A stretch of 64,000 nucleotides of DNA from NCBI RefSeq assembly GCF_015351475.1, contig NZ_JADKPR010000002.1:310001-374000 (forward strand), read 5' to 3'. Shown here in pieces: positions 1 through 9,317 of this stretch. This DNA comes from Flavobacterium sp. HJJ. GTDB taxonomy: Bacteria > Bacteroidota > Bacteroidia > Flavobacteriales > Flavobacteriaceae. Numbering within the stretch: the stretch's first letter is position 1; the number at the start of each line of letters is the position of its first letter. Below the pieces are notes generated by a model, which worked only from the letters and a program-made list of their open reading frames with translations, had not been told where the DNA came from and ran no database searches. A program made the position numbers and the translations under genes.

Positions 1-27
1 TTAGGCTCAAAATAATGTAGTATAAAA

Positions 28-52
28 AAAGTCCCGATTTAATCGGGACTTA
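28..52 (-). terminator. Rho-independent terminator after the zinc-ribbon-like gene
   Basis: A 10-bp perfect inverted repeat (30-39 with 41-50, one-base spacer) lies just downstream of the minus-strand stop codon at 61-63. Read on the minus strand it is followed by a T run (positions 30-24), the classic intrinsic terminator layout. It would end the Nif3 and zinc-ribbon-like operon. Confidence 0.75.
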
Positions 53-60
53 GTTGTTTT

Positions 61-840
61 TTAGAATGTAGCAAATAATTGCTCCATTTTCTCTCTTTCT
101 TCTTGAGCCAGAATGGTGTCGACTAAAATTCTTCCAGAGTGCTCATCGATTAGGATTTTCTTTCTGGCTGCAATTTCAACCTGTGTCTGTGGCGGAATCG
201 TGAAGAATGATCCAGCTGATGCTCCTCTTTCGATAGAAACAACTGCAAGTCCGTTACGAACACTGCTTCTGATTCTTTTGTAAGCTGCCAAAAGACGCTC
301 TTCGATTAATGCTTCAAATTCTGCTGATTTTTCAGTCAGGAATGCCTCTTCTTTTTGAGTTTCGGACATGATAGCATCTAATTCTGATTTTTTATGTTTT
401 AAATGAGATGATTTAGAATCTAATTTTTCTTTAGAAGAACTAATTGCCTCTTTTTTGTGCTCAATAGAAGCTTTCATTTCTTTAATTTGCTTTTCTGCTA
501 ATTGAATTTCTAATTCCTGAAACTCAACTTCTTTTGTCAAAGAATTGAATTCTCTATTGTTGCGAACGTTTTCTTGCTGCTTAGTGTATTTTTTGACAGC
601 TTCTTTGTGCTCATCAATTGCATTTATTTTCTGCTTGATAAGGTTCTCGATTACCTCAAGTTCTCCTTTCAATTTCTCTGAACGAGTGCTTAAACCAGCA
701 ACTTCATCTTCAAGATCTTCAACTTCTAAAGGAAGCTCTCCTCTAACGTTTCTGATTTCGTCAATTCTAGAGTCAATTAACTGTAAATCGTAAATTGCTC
801 TTAACTTGTCCTCAACACTTAATTCTTTCGTATTCGCCAT
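61..840 (-). CDS. Zinc-ribbon family (COG1579-like) coiled-coil protein lacking all zinc cysteines
   Basis: A 259-residue protein. Residues 10-180 are a long charged helical region, probably an antiparallel coiled coil. The last 60 residues match the C-terminal module of the C4 zinc-ribbon (CT398/COG1579) family, including the IPPQ and GRILVD blocks. In the family this module carries two CxxC pairs; here the positions read as RGASAGSFF and IDEHSGRI, and the whole protein contains no cysteine. The fold is probably kept without zinc. The ATG is 3 bp downstream of the Nif3-like stop, so the two genes are co-transcribed. The function of the family is not well established; a nucleic-acid-related or chaperone-like role is only a guess. 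Confidence 0.8.
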   Translation of the reverse strand: MANTKELSVEDKLRAIYDLQLIDSRIDEIRNVRGELPLEVEDLEDEVAGLSTRSEKLKGELEVIENLIKQKINAIDEHKEAVKKYTKQQENVRNNREFNSLTKEVEFQELEIQLAEKQIKEMKASIEHKKEAISSSKEKLDSKSSHLKHKKSELDAIMSETQKEEAFLTEKSAEFEALIEERLLAAYKRIRSSVRNGLAVVSIERGASAGSFFTIPPQTQVEIAARKKILIDEHSGRILVDTILAQEEREKMEQLFATF

Positions 841-843
841 ATT

Positions 844-1941
844 CTATAAGTACTTAACTGGATTTGTATTTTCTTCCGATAAAATGATTGCAAAATTAGG
901 GATTTTTTTTCTAAGATAATCAACAATATACTCTTTTGTATAGCGTTCGCTTTCAAAATGTCCGATATCAGCCAATAAAAGCTTGTTTTCGGCTTCGTAA
1001 TATTGATGATATTTTAAATCAGATGTCAGATAAGCGTCAGCTCCGGCCTGAATTGCATTTTTGATGGCAAAACTTCCAGAACCGCCCAAGACGGCTACTT
1101 TTTTAATTTTTTTGCCTGTAAATGCTGAGTGGCGGATTCCGACGGCCTGCATTTTGTCTTTGGCGTATGCTAAGAAATCTATCTCGTCCATTTCTTCCTC
1201 AAGCTCGCCAATCATTCCTAAACCAATATGGTTAAAGGTGTTTTTCATATTGTAGATTTCGGTGGCAACTTCTTCGTAAATATGGTTTTCTCTTAGGGCT
1301 TTTATGATTTTGGACTCCAGATGTTTGGCGTAAACCACTTCGATTTTAACCTCGGTTCCTCTTGATAATACGCCTTTTTCTCCAATGGTTGGTTCACTTT
1401 TTTCGTTACCCTGATACGTAAAAGTTCCTTCAGAGTTGAAACTGCATTTGTCATAATTCCCAATGCTTCCTGCACCTGCATCAAACAAAGCGTTGCGGAC
1501 TTTCTCGGCATTGTCTCGGATGGTGTAAGTAACCAGTTTTCGGATATGATTTTGTTTTGGGATTAAAATCTGGGTTTTTATGAGTCCCAGAGTATCGCAG
1601 AATATTTTATTTACTCCTTCAGGATGATTGTCCAGTGCGGTATGAACAGCATAAATGGCGATATCATTTTTGATGGCTTTGAGCAGGGCGCGCTCTACAT
1701 AATTTTGTCCTGTTATTTTTTTTATTCCATTGAATAAAATAGGGTGGAAACAAACCACCAGATTACATTTTTTGGCAATGGCTTCGTCGATTACATTCTC
1801 CAAAGCATCATGGCAGACCAAAATTCCGGTTGCCGTTGTATTTTCGTCCCCAATTATTAAACCTACGTTGTCAAAATCTTCGGCATAAGCCAATGGAGCC
1901 ATTTCTTCAAGAACAGAAAGGATTTCTTTTATTGTACTCAT
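844..1941 (-). CDS. Nif3-like dinuclear metal centre hexameric protein
   Basis: A 365-residue member of the NIF3/YbgI family (often labelled GTP cyclohydrolase 1 type 2-like). Metal-ligand motifs are visible: the HP pair at residues 66-67, VHTALDNH at 99-106 and the C-terminal DIGHFESE block. The length fits the longer bacterial form, with a PII-like domain of about 100 residues inserted between the two halves (roughly residues 130-230). It is the first gene of a two-gene operon with the coiled-coil protein, and this pairing is common in Bacteroidota. The start is an ATG, with a TAnnTTTG-type -7 box about 115 bp upstream on the same strand. The physiological substrate is unknown. Confidence 0.9.
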   Translation of the reverse strand: MSTIKEILSVLEEMAPLAYAEDFDNVGLIIGDENTTATGILVCHDALENVIDEAIAKKCNLVVCFHPILFNGIKKITGQNYVERALLKAIKNDIAIYAVHTALDNHPEGVNKIFCDTLGLIKTQILIPKQNHIRKLVTYTIRDNAEKVRNALFDAGAGSIGNYDKCSFNSEGTFTYQGNEKSEPTIGEKGVLSRGTEVKIEVVYAKHLESKIIKALRENHIYEEVATEIYNMKNTFNHIGLGMIGELEEEMDEIDFLAYAKDKMQAVGIRHSAFTGKKIKKVAVLGGSGSFAIKNAIQAGADAYLTSDLKYHQYYEAENKLLLADIGHFESERYTKEYIVDYLRKKIPNFAIILSEENTNPVKYL

Positions 1942-2054
1942 TTTTTAATCTTTTCAGGGTATTTGTTAGCGGTAATTTTTATAAACCAATAACGTAAATT
2001 GATCTAAATTTATTTGTAAAGTTACCGTTTGTTTATTTTTTAATAATTTCCGTT

Positions 2055-2062
2055 CAAAGATA
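2055..2062 (-). promoter_or_regulatory. Probable -7 promoter box for the Nif3-like operon
   Basis: On the minus strand this reads TATCTTTG, a full match to the Bacteroidota -7 consensus TAnnTTTG. It lies in the divergent region between the Nif3-like gene and lpxK. No TTG -33 element is visible at the usual 17-23 bp spacing, so this is only a candidate. Confidence 0.4.
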
Positions 2063-2070
2063 AAATATTA

Positions 2071-2078
2071 TACTTTCG
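2071..2078 (+). promoter_or_regulatory. Probable -7 promoter box for lpxK-pnp
   Basis: TACTTTCG differs at one position from the TAnnTTTG consensus and ends 4 bp before the lpxK ATG. If it is used, transcription would begin at or next to the start codon, giving a leaderless or nearly leaderless mRNA. No -33 TTG is evident. Confidence 0.35.
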
Positions 2079-2082
2079 TAAA

Positions 2083-3108
2083 ATGAATTTACTTCGAAAA
2101 ATATTGTTTCCATTTGCCATTTTGTATGGCTTTATTACTAGTATTCGAAATTATCTTTTCGATATCGGAATCTTAAAATCACATTCTTTTAATTTACCAA
2201 TTATAGCTGTGGGAAACCTTAGTGTCGGCGGAACAGGAAAAACACCTCAGATTGAATATTTAATTCGGCTGCTTTCGGATAAATATAAAGTGGCGGCATT
2301 GAGCAGAGGTTACAAACGGCAGTCAGAAGGGTTTATTTTGGCAAATTCTGATTCAAATGCCTTGGAATTGGGCGATGAACCATTTCAGTTTTATCAAAAA
2401 TTCAAAAATATTCAGGTGGCGGTCGATGCCAATAGAAAAAACGGAATTGAACAGCTGCTTTCTCATTCAAATCCTCCAGAAGTCATTTTGTTAGATGATG
2501 CTTTTCAGCACCGGAAGGTAAAAGCGGGTTTTTATATTATGCTTACCGCTTATGGAGATTTGTATTGTGATGATTATATGTTGCCAACAGGAAATCTAAG
2601 AGAGAGCAGAAGCGGTGTAAAAAGAGCTGCTATTGTGGTTGTTACAAAATGCCCTTCAGACCTTTCGAAAGAGAAGCAAAACACCATAAAAAAACAGCTG
2701 AATCTCTCTCCAAATCAAAGTTTGTTCTTTACCTTTATTGCTTATGATGATGTCGTTTATTCGAACGAAAAGACGATAAAAGTAAGCGTAATTAAAAGCC
2801 GGGAAAAATTGCTTTTGGCAGGAATTGCAAAACCCGAGTCGTTTTTTGCTCATTTGAAGCAAGCTAATGACGAATGCCTGACTTTTCCCGATCATCATCA
2901 TTTTAGCGAAAGCGAATTACAGGAAATTAAGAAAAAAGCAGGCGATAAGATTATTGTAACAACAGAAAAAGATTTTGTCCGATTGAATGGAAGTATTTTG
3001 AGTGAACAGCTTTATTATCTGCCAATAAAAAGCACGTTCCTTTCAGACGGAGATAATTTTGATGAAAATATTTTAAATTATGTGGGATCAAGTACAGGAA
3101 ACCGTTAG
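2083..3108 (+). CDS. lpxK: Tetraacyldisaccharide 4'-kinase
   Basis: A 341-residue LpxK, which phosphorylates the 4' position of the tetraacyldisaccharide-1-phosphate lipid A precursor at the inner face of the cytoplasmic membrane. An N-terminal hydrophobic segment (about residues 5-20) precedes the P-loop GNLSVGGTGKTP at 44-55. Further conserved blocks are SRGYKR, GDEP, LLDDAFQHRK and the TTEKDFVRL block near the C-terminus. It overlaps the following nucleoside phosphorylase gene by 29 bp, indicating one transcript. The presence of lipid A biosynthesis fits a Gram-negative host. Confidence 0.95.
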   Translation: MNLLRKILFPFAILYGFITSIRNYLFDIGILKSHSFNLPIIAVGNLSVGGTGKTPQIEYLIRLLSDKYKVAALSRGYKRQSEGFILANSDSNALELGDEPFQFYQKFKNIQVAVDANRKNGIEQLLSHSNPPEVILLDDAFQHRKVKAGFYIMLTAYGDLYCDDYMLPTGNLRESRSGVKRAAIVVVTKCPSDLSKEKQNTIKKQLNLSPNQSLFFTFIAYDDVVYSNEKTIKVSVIKSREKLLLAGIAKPESFFAHLKQANDECLTFPDHHHFSESELQEIKKKAGDKIIVTTEKDFVRLNGSILSEQLYYLPIKSTFLSDGDNFDENILNYVGSSTGNR

Positions 3109-3892
3109 TTTTATTAAAGAAAAAATAAATTTTACTCCAGAGTTTGGGATTATTTTAGGATCAGGTTTGGGAGGTTTTACCAATGATATTGAGATTGAAT
3201 ATACATTGCCGTATGAGGAAATTCCAAATTTTCCAGTTTCTACGGTACAAGGGCATAAAGGAGCATTGGTTTTTGGTACAATTGGAAGTAAAAAAGTAGT
3301 TGCAATGCAGGGCCGCTTTCACTTTTATGAAGGCTATTCGATGAAAGAAGTGACTTTTCCAGTACGGGTGATGAAATATTTAGGTGTGGAAAAATTAATT
3401 GTTTCCAATGCTTCAGGAGGAGTAAATCCAACTTATAAGGTCGGTTCGATTGTGATCATTAAAGATCATATCAATTTTATGCCGGAGCATCCTTTGCGCG
3501 GAAAAAATGATGAGCGTTTTGGTCCAAGATTTGTGAATATGAGCCAGCCTTATTCTGTTGAAATGATTGCCAAAGCCAAAGCAATTGCAGAAGAATTAAA
3601 CATAGAGGTTCAGGATGGGATTTACTTGGGGTTACAGGGACCAACATTTGAAACTCTTGCTGAATATAAAATGGTTAAAATTCTAGGTGCTGATTGTGTG
3701 GGAATGTCAACCGTTCCCGAAGTAATTGTGGCGCGTCATATGGAATTAGAAACCTTTGGTGTGTCTATTATTACTGATATGGGCGATGAGGGAAGTATAT
3801 TGACAATTTCACACGATGAGGTTTTACAGGCGGCCAAAGAAGCCGAACCTAATCTGCGGATGTTAATTAAAGAGTTAATTGTAAACGGTTAA
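3080..3892 (+). CDS. Purine-nucleoside phosphorylase
   Basis: A 270-residue trimeric-type (PNP/MTAP family) purine nucleoside phosphorylase, which splits purine ribonucleosides with phosphate in the salvage pathway. The phosphate-binding GSGLGGF motif lies near residues 27-33. Also visible are GRFHFYEGYS, SNASGGVN, and the FETLAEYKM to GMSTVPEVIVARH region that forms the base site. The ATG lies inside the end of lpxK (29-bp overlap), suggesting translational coupling. The stop overlaps by 4 bp with the convergent histidine kinase gene. Length and motifs match the E. coli XapA/human-type class rather than hexameric DeoD. Confidence 0.93.
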   Translation: MWDQVQETVSFIKEKINFTPEFGIILGSGLGGFTNDIEIEYTLPYEEIPNFPVSTVQGHKGALVFGTIGSKKVVAMQGRFHFYEGYSMKEVTFPVRVMKYLGVEKLIVSNASGGVNPTYKVGSIVIIKDHINFMPEHPLRGKNDERFGPRFVNMSQPYSVEMIAKAKAIAEELNIEVQDGIYLGLQGPTFETLAEYKMVKILGADCVGMSTVPEVIVARHMELETFGVSIITDMGDEGSILTISHDEVLQAAKEAEPNLRMLIKELIVNG

Positions 3893-6063
3893 GAATTGCT
3901 GAAATTTTGTGCAATCGTAGTGTAAAAATCTTCAGGGATAAAAGGTTTTGTAATTACATCTGTCATTCCAAAAGAGATTAGCATTTCTCTGTTTTCATTT
4001 AATGAAATAGCAGTCAAGGCAATAATAGGTGTTGAAGTGTCAAATTCTCTGATCTGCTGTGTTGCAATAGTGCCGTTTATTCCCAATAAATGTACATCCA
4101 TTAAGACTAAATCGTAAGTATTATTTTTTAATACTTGAATAGCTTCTTCTCCATTGTCCAAAATGGTGCATTCCATGTCTTTTCTTGAAAGCATTTTTTT
4201 GGTTATCATTTGATTGATTTTATTGTCTTCAACTAATAATATTTTTTTGTTTTTAAATATTTCGGGATCGTAATTTTTAATTTTGGATTTAATTTGAATA
4301 GGTTTTGGGTCTTTTTTAAAATTCAGTTCAAATGAAAATGTTGAACCTTTACCGACAGTGCTTTTCAATAGGATGCGCCCGCCTAAAATGCGGACAAGTT
4401 TTTTTACAATAGTCAATCCTAGTCCTGTTCCTCCAAATTTTCTATTGATTTCGACTGATCCCTGCGAAAAACTTTTGAAAACCGTTTTTAATTTGTCTTC
4501 AGGAATTCCAATACCGGTATCAACAATCTGAAAATAGATAGCTGCATTTTCATTTGTATAATTTCTTAAACGCGCAATAACACTGACCGTGCCATTGTTC
4601 GTGAATTTTAAAGCGTTGTTAATTAGATTCATGAAAATCTGAGATAATTTCGTTGGGTCTCCAATTAAATTTTCAGGAATAGCAGGGTCAATTTTAAGTA
4701 CGAATTTATTGTTGTTTATAGTAGCTATTTCTTTAAGAGAATTTTGAATGTCTATTAATAACTGCTTAAGATTAAAGCTGATGTACTCAATTTCTAATTT
4801 GTTGGAATCAATTTTATTAATTTCTAAGATGTCATTAATAAAATTAGTTAAGTAATTTCCCGAAAACTGTAATGACTTTAAGTAGTGCATTTGTGTTTTT
4901 TTAGGGTTTTCTTCTAATAATAAATGGGTTATTCCGTTAATAGCGTTCAAAGGCGTTCGGAGTTCGTGGCTCACAGTTGATAAAAATTCAGATCGGGCTT
5001 TTGAGGCTTCTTCAGCTTTGTTTTTGGCAGCAATCAATTCATTGTTTTTTTCTTTCAGTAATGAATTGGTCTGATTACGTATAATATTGTTTTTGTACAA
5101 TGATAAACTCAGCAGAGAAAGAATAGAAATTATAGCAATGGCTAATATGCTGATGAGTCTGGAGAATTTATTGTTTTTTTCTTGTTCTTTTTTCTCTTTT
5201 TCTTTTTGTAATTTATCGCTAATCCGTTGAGACTCTTTAAATGCTTCATAATCGTTAATACCTAATTTTTCGTCATTTGCAAGAGTAATGCTTTCTTTTA
5301 AATTCAGATATTTTTTTAAATAAGTATAGGCGGCGGTTTTGTCTAACAGTTTGTCGTAAGTCGTGCTTATGGCGAACAGAATATTTGACTGCTGGTTAAG
5401 ATTTTTTTCTTTTTTGTTTAATTCCAGTGCTTTGCTGAAATAATTTAAAGCCAGATTATAACGCTTCTTTTCGGTCTCAATAATTCCTGTCTGATATAAG
5501 GCTTCTGTTTTTGTGAAAATACTGCTTTGGGGTTTGGCAATAATGGAGGTGAAGATGGACGATGCTAAGGAAGTATTGTTTTTATGTTTTGAGAGTATCC
5601 CTTTTTGCAGATTGATTTGGTCTGTATATTCTTTAAGATTTAGTTTTTTTTGAATTTCTTCAGCTTTTAGAATACTGCTTTCAGCGAGAGTATATTTCTT
5701 TTTTTCTATATAAGCCAGTCCGAGATAATAATAGGCTTCTGCTGTTTCTTTGGAAGATCTTTCAGAAATAGTATTGAGTATTGTGATGCTCTTGCTGAAA
5801 ACTTCGATAGCGTCATTTTGAAGCTTTAGATCGAAATAAATTTTGCCTAACTTTAAAGTCTGATTAGCTTCGGCTTTGATTTTATTGGTCTTCCTGCAAT
5901 AATTAATTGACTTTTGAGTGTATAATAAAACATCTTTGTAATTATTTTCTTTTTCATTGTCAGCTATCAGTTTTGAGTAATAGGCAACACTGTCTATAGG
6001 CGCTTTTTTTTGCGGATATAGTTGTGTTTGAATAAAAAATAATAATAGTAAAAAGTACTTCAT
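3889..6063 (-). CDS. TPR-containing hybrid sensor histidine kinase/response regulator
   Basis: A 724-residue membrane sensor. It has an N-terminal signal or anchor (residues 1-17), then tetratricopeptide-like repeats (about 30-255), presumably periplasmic. One transmembrane helix (301-323) is followed by a short coiled coil. The HisKA domain has SHELRTP with phospho-accepting His366. The HATPase domain has an N box (NLINNALKF, 479-487), G1 (DTGIGI) and G2 (GGTGLGL). A receiver domain follows with predicted phospho-accepting Asp656 and conserved Lys706. No separate response regulator or output domain adjoins it, so its target is unknown. Such TPR hybrid kinases are frequent in Flavobacteriia. 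The gene converges on pnp with a 4-bp overlap. Confidence 0.92.
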   Translation of the reverse strand: MKYFLLLLFFIQTQLYPQKKAPIDSVAYYSKLIADNEKENNYKDVLLYTQKSINYCRKTNKIKAEANQTLKLGKIYFDLKLQNDAIEVFSKSITILNTISERSSKETAEAYYYLGLAYIEKKKYTLAESSILKAEEIQKKLNLKEYTDQINLQKGILSKHKNNTSLASSIFTSIIAKPQSSIFTKTEALYQTGIIETEKKRYNLALNYFSKALELNKKEKNLNQQSNILFAISTTYDKLLDKTAAYTYLKKYLNLKESITLANDEKLGINDYEAFKESQRISDKLQKEKEKKEQEKNNKFSRLISILAIAIISILSLLSLSLYKNNIIRNQTNSLLKEKNNELIAAKNKAEEASKARSEFLSTVSHELRTPLNAINGITHLLLEENPKKTQMHYLKSLQFSGNYLTNFINDILEINKIDSNKLEIEYISFNLKQLLIDIQNSLKEIATINNNKFVLKIDPAIPENLIGDPTKLSQIFMNLINNALKFTNNGTVSVIARLRNYTNENAAIYFQIVDTGIGIPEDKLKTVFKSFSQGSVEINRKFGGTGLGLTIVKKLVRILGGRILLKSTVGKGSTFSFELNFKKDPKPIQIKSKIKNYDPEIFKNKKILLVEDNKINQMITKKMLSRKDMECTILDNGEEAIQVLKNNTYDLVLMDVHLLGINGTIATQQIREFDTSTPIIALTAISLNENREMLISFGMTDVITKPFIPEDFYTTIAQNFSNS

Positions 6064-6133
6064 GGGTTGCTATTTATGGATATACCTTATCTTTTCATAG
6101 TAACTCGTAGGTTATTACTTATGTTTTATGTGC

Positions 6134-7144
6134 TCAATTTGTGTTTTTATTAGAATTCAATAATAAAATTAAATCAATGATCCGGGAAGAATAACCAATT
6201 TCATTATCATACCAGCCTACAACTTTTACCATCTTATCGATTACTGATGTAAGCTGAGAGTCAAATATACATGAATTTTTGTTGCCAATTACATCTACAG
6301 ATACAATTGGATCTTCGGTGTATTCTAAAATGCCTTTTAAATTGGTCTTTGATGCTAGTTTAAAAGCATTGTTTATCTCTTCAATAGTAACAGTCTGTTT
6401 TACATTAAATGTTATATCGGTCAAAGAACCATCTGGTACAGGGACACGAATGCCGCATCCTCCCATTTTGCCGTCAAGTGATTTGAAAATTTTGGTCAAA
6501 GCTTTTGCAGCGCCGGTTGTTGTCGGAACAATCGATTGGCTTGCTCCTCTGGCTCTTCGTAAATCTTTGTGAGGCTGATCATGTAAGCTTTGATCAGTTG
6601 TAAAGGAATGAATTGTTGTGATGTAAGCTTGTTCTATGCCACATAATCCCTCTATAACTTTAATCATAGGGGCAGCATTGTTAGTAGTACAGCTGGCATT
6701 GGATATAATCGTTTCGGTTCCGTCAAGAATTGATTCATTAACGCCTAATACAACTGTTTTTATGCTGTCAACTTCAGCTGGAGCAGAAAGAATCACTCTT
6801 TTGGCTCCAGCTAAAACATGAGCATTTATTTCATCAAAAGTTTTATATTTTCCAGTAGATTCTATAACAAAATCGATGTCAGTACTTTTCCAGTCTAAGT
6901 TTGAAATATTTTTTTCATGAAAAAATAAAAAATGTTTTCCGTCAATTTCAATCCCTTTTTCATCATAGCTTACTGCAAATGGCAAAACACCGTGAATACT
7001 ATCGTACTTTACTAGGTGAGACATGGTTTTTTTATCGGCAATGTCATTGATAGCAACTACTTCAATAGCAGGGTGATTTAAAAGAAGGCGGAATAAATTT
7101 CTTCCAATTCTTCCAAAACCATTAATAGCGATTCTTGTTTTCAA
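6134..7144 (-). CDS. gap: Glyceraldehyde-3-phosphate dehydrogenase, type I
   Basis: A 336-residue GAPDH, catalysing oxidative phosphorylation of glyceraldehyde 3-phosphate in glycolysis or the reverse step in gluconeogenesis. The N-terminal INGFGRIGR forms the NAD(P)-binding Rossmann loop. Catalytic Cys152 lies in SNASCTTN and the general base is His179. The C-terminal WYDNEIGYS block is present. The only start that preserves the expected N-terminus is a TTG at 7144; no in-frame ATG lies just upstream. Flavobacteria often carry more than one gap gene, so whether this copy is glycolytic or gluconeogenic cannot be decided here. Confidence 0.93.
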   Translation of the reverse strand: MKTRIAINGFGRIGRNLFRLLLNHPAIEVVAINDIADKKTMSHLVKYDSIHGVLPFAVSYDEKGIEIDGKHFLFFHEKNISNLDWKSTDIDFVIESTGKYKTFDEINAHVLAGAKRVILSAPAEVDSIKTVVLGVNESILDGTETIISNASCTTNNAAPMIKVIEGLCGIEQAYITTIHSFTTDQSLHDQPHKDLRRARGASQSIVPTTTGAAKALTKIFKSLDGKMGGCGIRVPVPDGSLTDITFNVKQTVTIEEINNAFKLASKTNLKGILEYTEDPIVSVDVIGNKNSCIFDSQLTSVIDKMVKVVGWYDNEIGYSSRIIDLILLLNSNKNTN

Positions 7145-7228
7145 GTTTAAATTCTTTAACCGTTTAACTGTTTCATTGACTGAACAATTAAACGATTCAC
7201 CGATTAAACGTTCTGCCGAATAAACAAT

Positions 7229-8128
7229 TTATAAAATATGTTTTTGCGCTTTGTATGAAGATCGGACTAATGCACCGCTTTCGACATGACGGAAACCCAG
7301 TTCCAATCCGAATTTTTCATATACCTTGAATTGATCCGGCGTGATGAATTCTTTTACTGGAAGGTGTTTTTTGCTAGGCTGTAAATATTGTCCAATAGTG
7401 ACAATGTCCACATTTGCGGCACGCAGATCACGCATGGTTTGAAAAACTTCTTCTTCTTTTTCGCCAAGACCAAGCATAATTCCAGATTTTGTTCTGTTGA
7501 TGCCTTTTTCTTTAAGGTATCTCAAAACTTCCATACTTCGGTCGTATTTAGCTTGGATGCGCACTTCGCGGGTCAGTCTTCTAACAGTTTCTATGTTATG
7601 CGACACCACTTCAGGGTTGGCTTCTATGATGCGGTCAATGTTTCTTTCGATGCCTTGAAAGTCAGGAATCAAGGTTTCCAAAGTTGTATTTGGATTCATT
7701 CTGCGGATGGCTTTTACAGTTTCAATCCATATAATTGAGCCTCCGTCTTTCAAATCATCTCTGTCAACGCTTGTGATAACAGCGTGTTTTATATTCATTA
7801 TTTTGATAGAACGGGCTACTTTTTCAGGCTCATCCCAATCTACAGTTTCGGGTCTGCCGGTTTTTACGCCACAAAAACCGCAGGAACGTGTACAGATATT
7901 TCCAAGTATCATAAATGTTGCAGTTCCTTCTCCCCAGCATTCTCCCATGTTTGGACAGCTGCCAGAAGTACATATAGTATTTAAGCTGTATTTGTCAACT
8001 AAACCGCGAAGTTCAGTATATTTTTTTCCTATTGGCAGTTTTACCCTTAACCATTTTGGTTTAGCTGTACCCGCTTCGGCACCGTCTTTGGCTGCAGCTG
8101 GTAATGTATTATCTAAAACAGTTTCCAT
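7229..8128 (-). CDS. lipA: Lipoyl synthase
   Basis: A 299-residue radical SAM enzyme that inserts two sulfurs into protein-bound octanoyl groups to make lipoyl cofactor. Both Fe-S cluster motifs are visible: the auxiliary cluster cysteines C53, C58 and C64 ([12 protein letters not shown]) and the radical SAM CxxxCxxC at C79, C83 and C86. The C-terminal RSSY supplies the serine ligand of the auxiliary cluster. The length is normal. It stands alone on the minus strand between gap and the divergent M48 peptidase gene, and no lipB lies nearby. Confidence 0.96.
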   Translation of the reverse strand: METVLDNTLPAAAKDGAEAGTAKPKWLRVKLPIGKKYTELRGLVDKYSLNTICTSGSCPNMGECWGEGTATFMILGNICTRSCGFCGVKTGRPETVDWDEPEKVARSIKIMNIKHAVITSVDRDDLKDGGSIIWIETVKAIRRMNPNTTLETLIPDFQGIERNIDRIIEANPEVVSHNIETVRRLTREVRIQAKYDRSMEVLRYLKEKGINRTKSGIMLGLGEKEEEVFQTMRDLRAANVDIVTIGQYLQPSKKHLPVKEFITPDQFKVYEKFGLELGFRHVESGALVRSSYKAQKHIL

Positions 8129-8146
8129 ATTTTAATTTTCAGACTG

Positions 8147-8154
8147 CAAAGATA
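8147..8154 (-). promoter_or_regulatory. Probable -7 promoter box for lipA
   Basis: The minus strand reads TATCTTTG, matching TAnnTTTG, 18 bp before the lipA ATG. No convincing -33 TTG at standard spacing is seen. Confidence 0.4.
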
Positions 8155-8339
8155 AGGAATGTAGTTTTAGAATTAAGGTTCCATTTTTATGAATTTTGAC
8201 AAAACTTGTTGTGCTGTCAGCTCTGTTTTTTAATTCTAACTTAAAAAAAAGAAAAGACAGATAAAGCGGATTTAGATATTTACGACATTAAATTTAAATA
8301 TTTAAATAATTCGGGATTCCGTTGTTTTTAAAGTTGTAG

Positions 8340-8347
8340 TATATTTG
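8340..8347 (+). promoter_or_regulatory. Probable -7 promoter box for the M48 peptidase gene
   Basis: TATATTTG matches TAnnTTTG exactly, 24 bp before the ATG at 8372. A TTG at 8322-8324 lies 15 bp upstream, slightly short of the usual 17-23 bp. The TTG inside this box opens the reading frame but belongs to the promoter, so it is not a credible start codon. Confidence 0.5.
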
Positions 8348-8371
8348 TACACTCAATTAAATATAAAAAAA

Positions 8372-9238
8372 ATGAACACTAAAACATTACTATCAGGTGC
8401 ATTGGTTATTTTGTTTGGGCTGTCTAAGGTTCAGGCTCAAATTAATTTTGGAGAAAAAGCATTAGGAGCAGTTCAAAAAGGAATTACAGCATTCACTTTT
8501 ACTGATGCCGATGCAGCAGCTTTATCCAAACCAGCGGTCGATAAAATGGATGCCGAAAATAAAGTAGCACCGGCAACAGATCCTTACGCAATTCGTTTGG
8601 CTAGAGTTTTTGGAAAATATACGAAAGGGGAGTTTTATACATTAAATTATAAAGTATATTTAACCAAAGATGTTAATGCATTTGCTACTGCAGATGGAAG
8701 CGTACGTGTTTTTTCGGGATTGATGGATATAATGGATGATAATGAGCTGATAGCGGTTATTGGGCACGAAATTGGGCATGTTCATAATCATGATTCCAGA
8801 GATGCGATGAAAGCTTTGTATCAAAAAGAAGCTTTGATCGATGCGGCATCTTCGCAGTCTGTTAAAGTTGCAGCTGTTACCGACAGCCAGCTGGCTAAAA
8901 TTGGAAGTGCAATGATTGACAGCAAATACAGCCGTAAACAAGAATCAGAGGCCGATTTATTTGCTTATGATTTTATGAAAAAAAACGGCTATGATGTAAA
9001 TGCCGAGGAGTCTGCATTTAGAATATTGGCAAAAATGAGTGAAGGTGCTGAAAGTTCTTTCATCGATCAGATGATGAGTTCACATCCTGATTCTAAACTA
9101 AGAGCTGATACTGCTAAAGCAAGAGCTGAAAAAGATGGTTTGTATAAGCTGTATGTGCAAAAACCAATTGTAAATACTATTCCAAAGAAAACAGTAACTA
9201 CGACTAAAAAGAAAACGACAACTGCTAAAAAGAAATAA
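8372..9238 (+). CDS. Secreted M48-family zinc metallopeptidase
   Basis: A 288-residue peptidase with an N-terminal signal peptide (hydrophobic residues 5-18, cleavage near QAQ at 21-23), so probably periplasmic. The zinc site is HEIGH at 132-136, with Glu193 in ESEAD as third ligand, as in M48/Oma1-like peptidases. The C-terminus (about 265-288) is a basic tail of K and T residues. I start it at ATG 8372 rather than TTG 8345, because the latter lies within the promoter -7 box and would precede the signal peptide. It is a single-gene unit followed by a strong hairpin. A role in envelope protein quality control is inferred from the family. Confidence 0.9.
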   Translation: MNTKTLLSGALVILFGLSKVQAQINFGEKALGAVQKGITAFTFTDADAAALSKPAVDKMDAENKVAPATDPYAIRLARVFGKYTKGEFYTLNYKVYLTKDVNAFATADGSVRVFSGLMDIMDDNELIAVIGHEIGHVHNHDSRDAMKALYQKEALIDAASSQSVKVAAVTDSQLAKIGSAMIDSKYSRKQESEADLFAYDFMKKNGYDVNAEESAFRILAKMSEGAESSFIDQMMSSHPDSKLRADTAKARAEKDGLYKLYVQKPIVNTIPKKTVTTTKKKTTTAKKK

Positions 9239-9260
9239 TAAATCTTAAAAGTTTAGAACA

Positions 9261-9305
9261 AAAAAAGAGAAAGCTGAATTATTGTCATTCAGCTTTCTCT
9301 TTTTT
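9261..9305. terminator. Bidirectional terminator between M48 peptidase and tonB-like genes
   Basis: A long inverted repeat pairs 9261-9279 with 9287-9305. It has an A-rich left flank and a T-rich right flank, so it can end transcription from both convergent genes. Confidence 0.85.
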
Positions 9306-9317
9306 ATTGGTTAAAAT

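Noticed and set aside
545..793. Plus-strand reading frame opposite the zinc-ribbon-like gene
   Set aside because: It is a serine- and leucine-rich shadow of the coiled-coil gene without any family resemblance; similar antisense frames over other genes were ignored for the same reason.
8345..8371. TTG start giving nine more residues to the M48 peptidase
   Set aside because: The TTG is part of the TATATTTG -7 box, and the ATG at 8372 gives a normal signal peptide.
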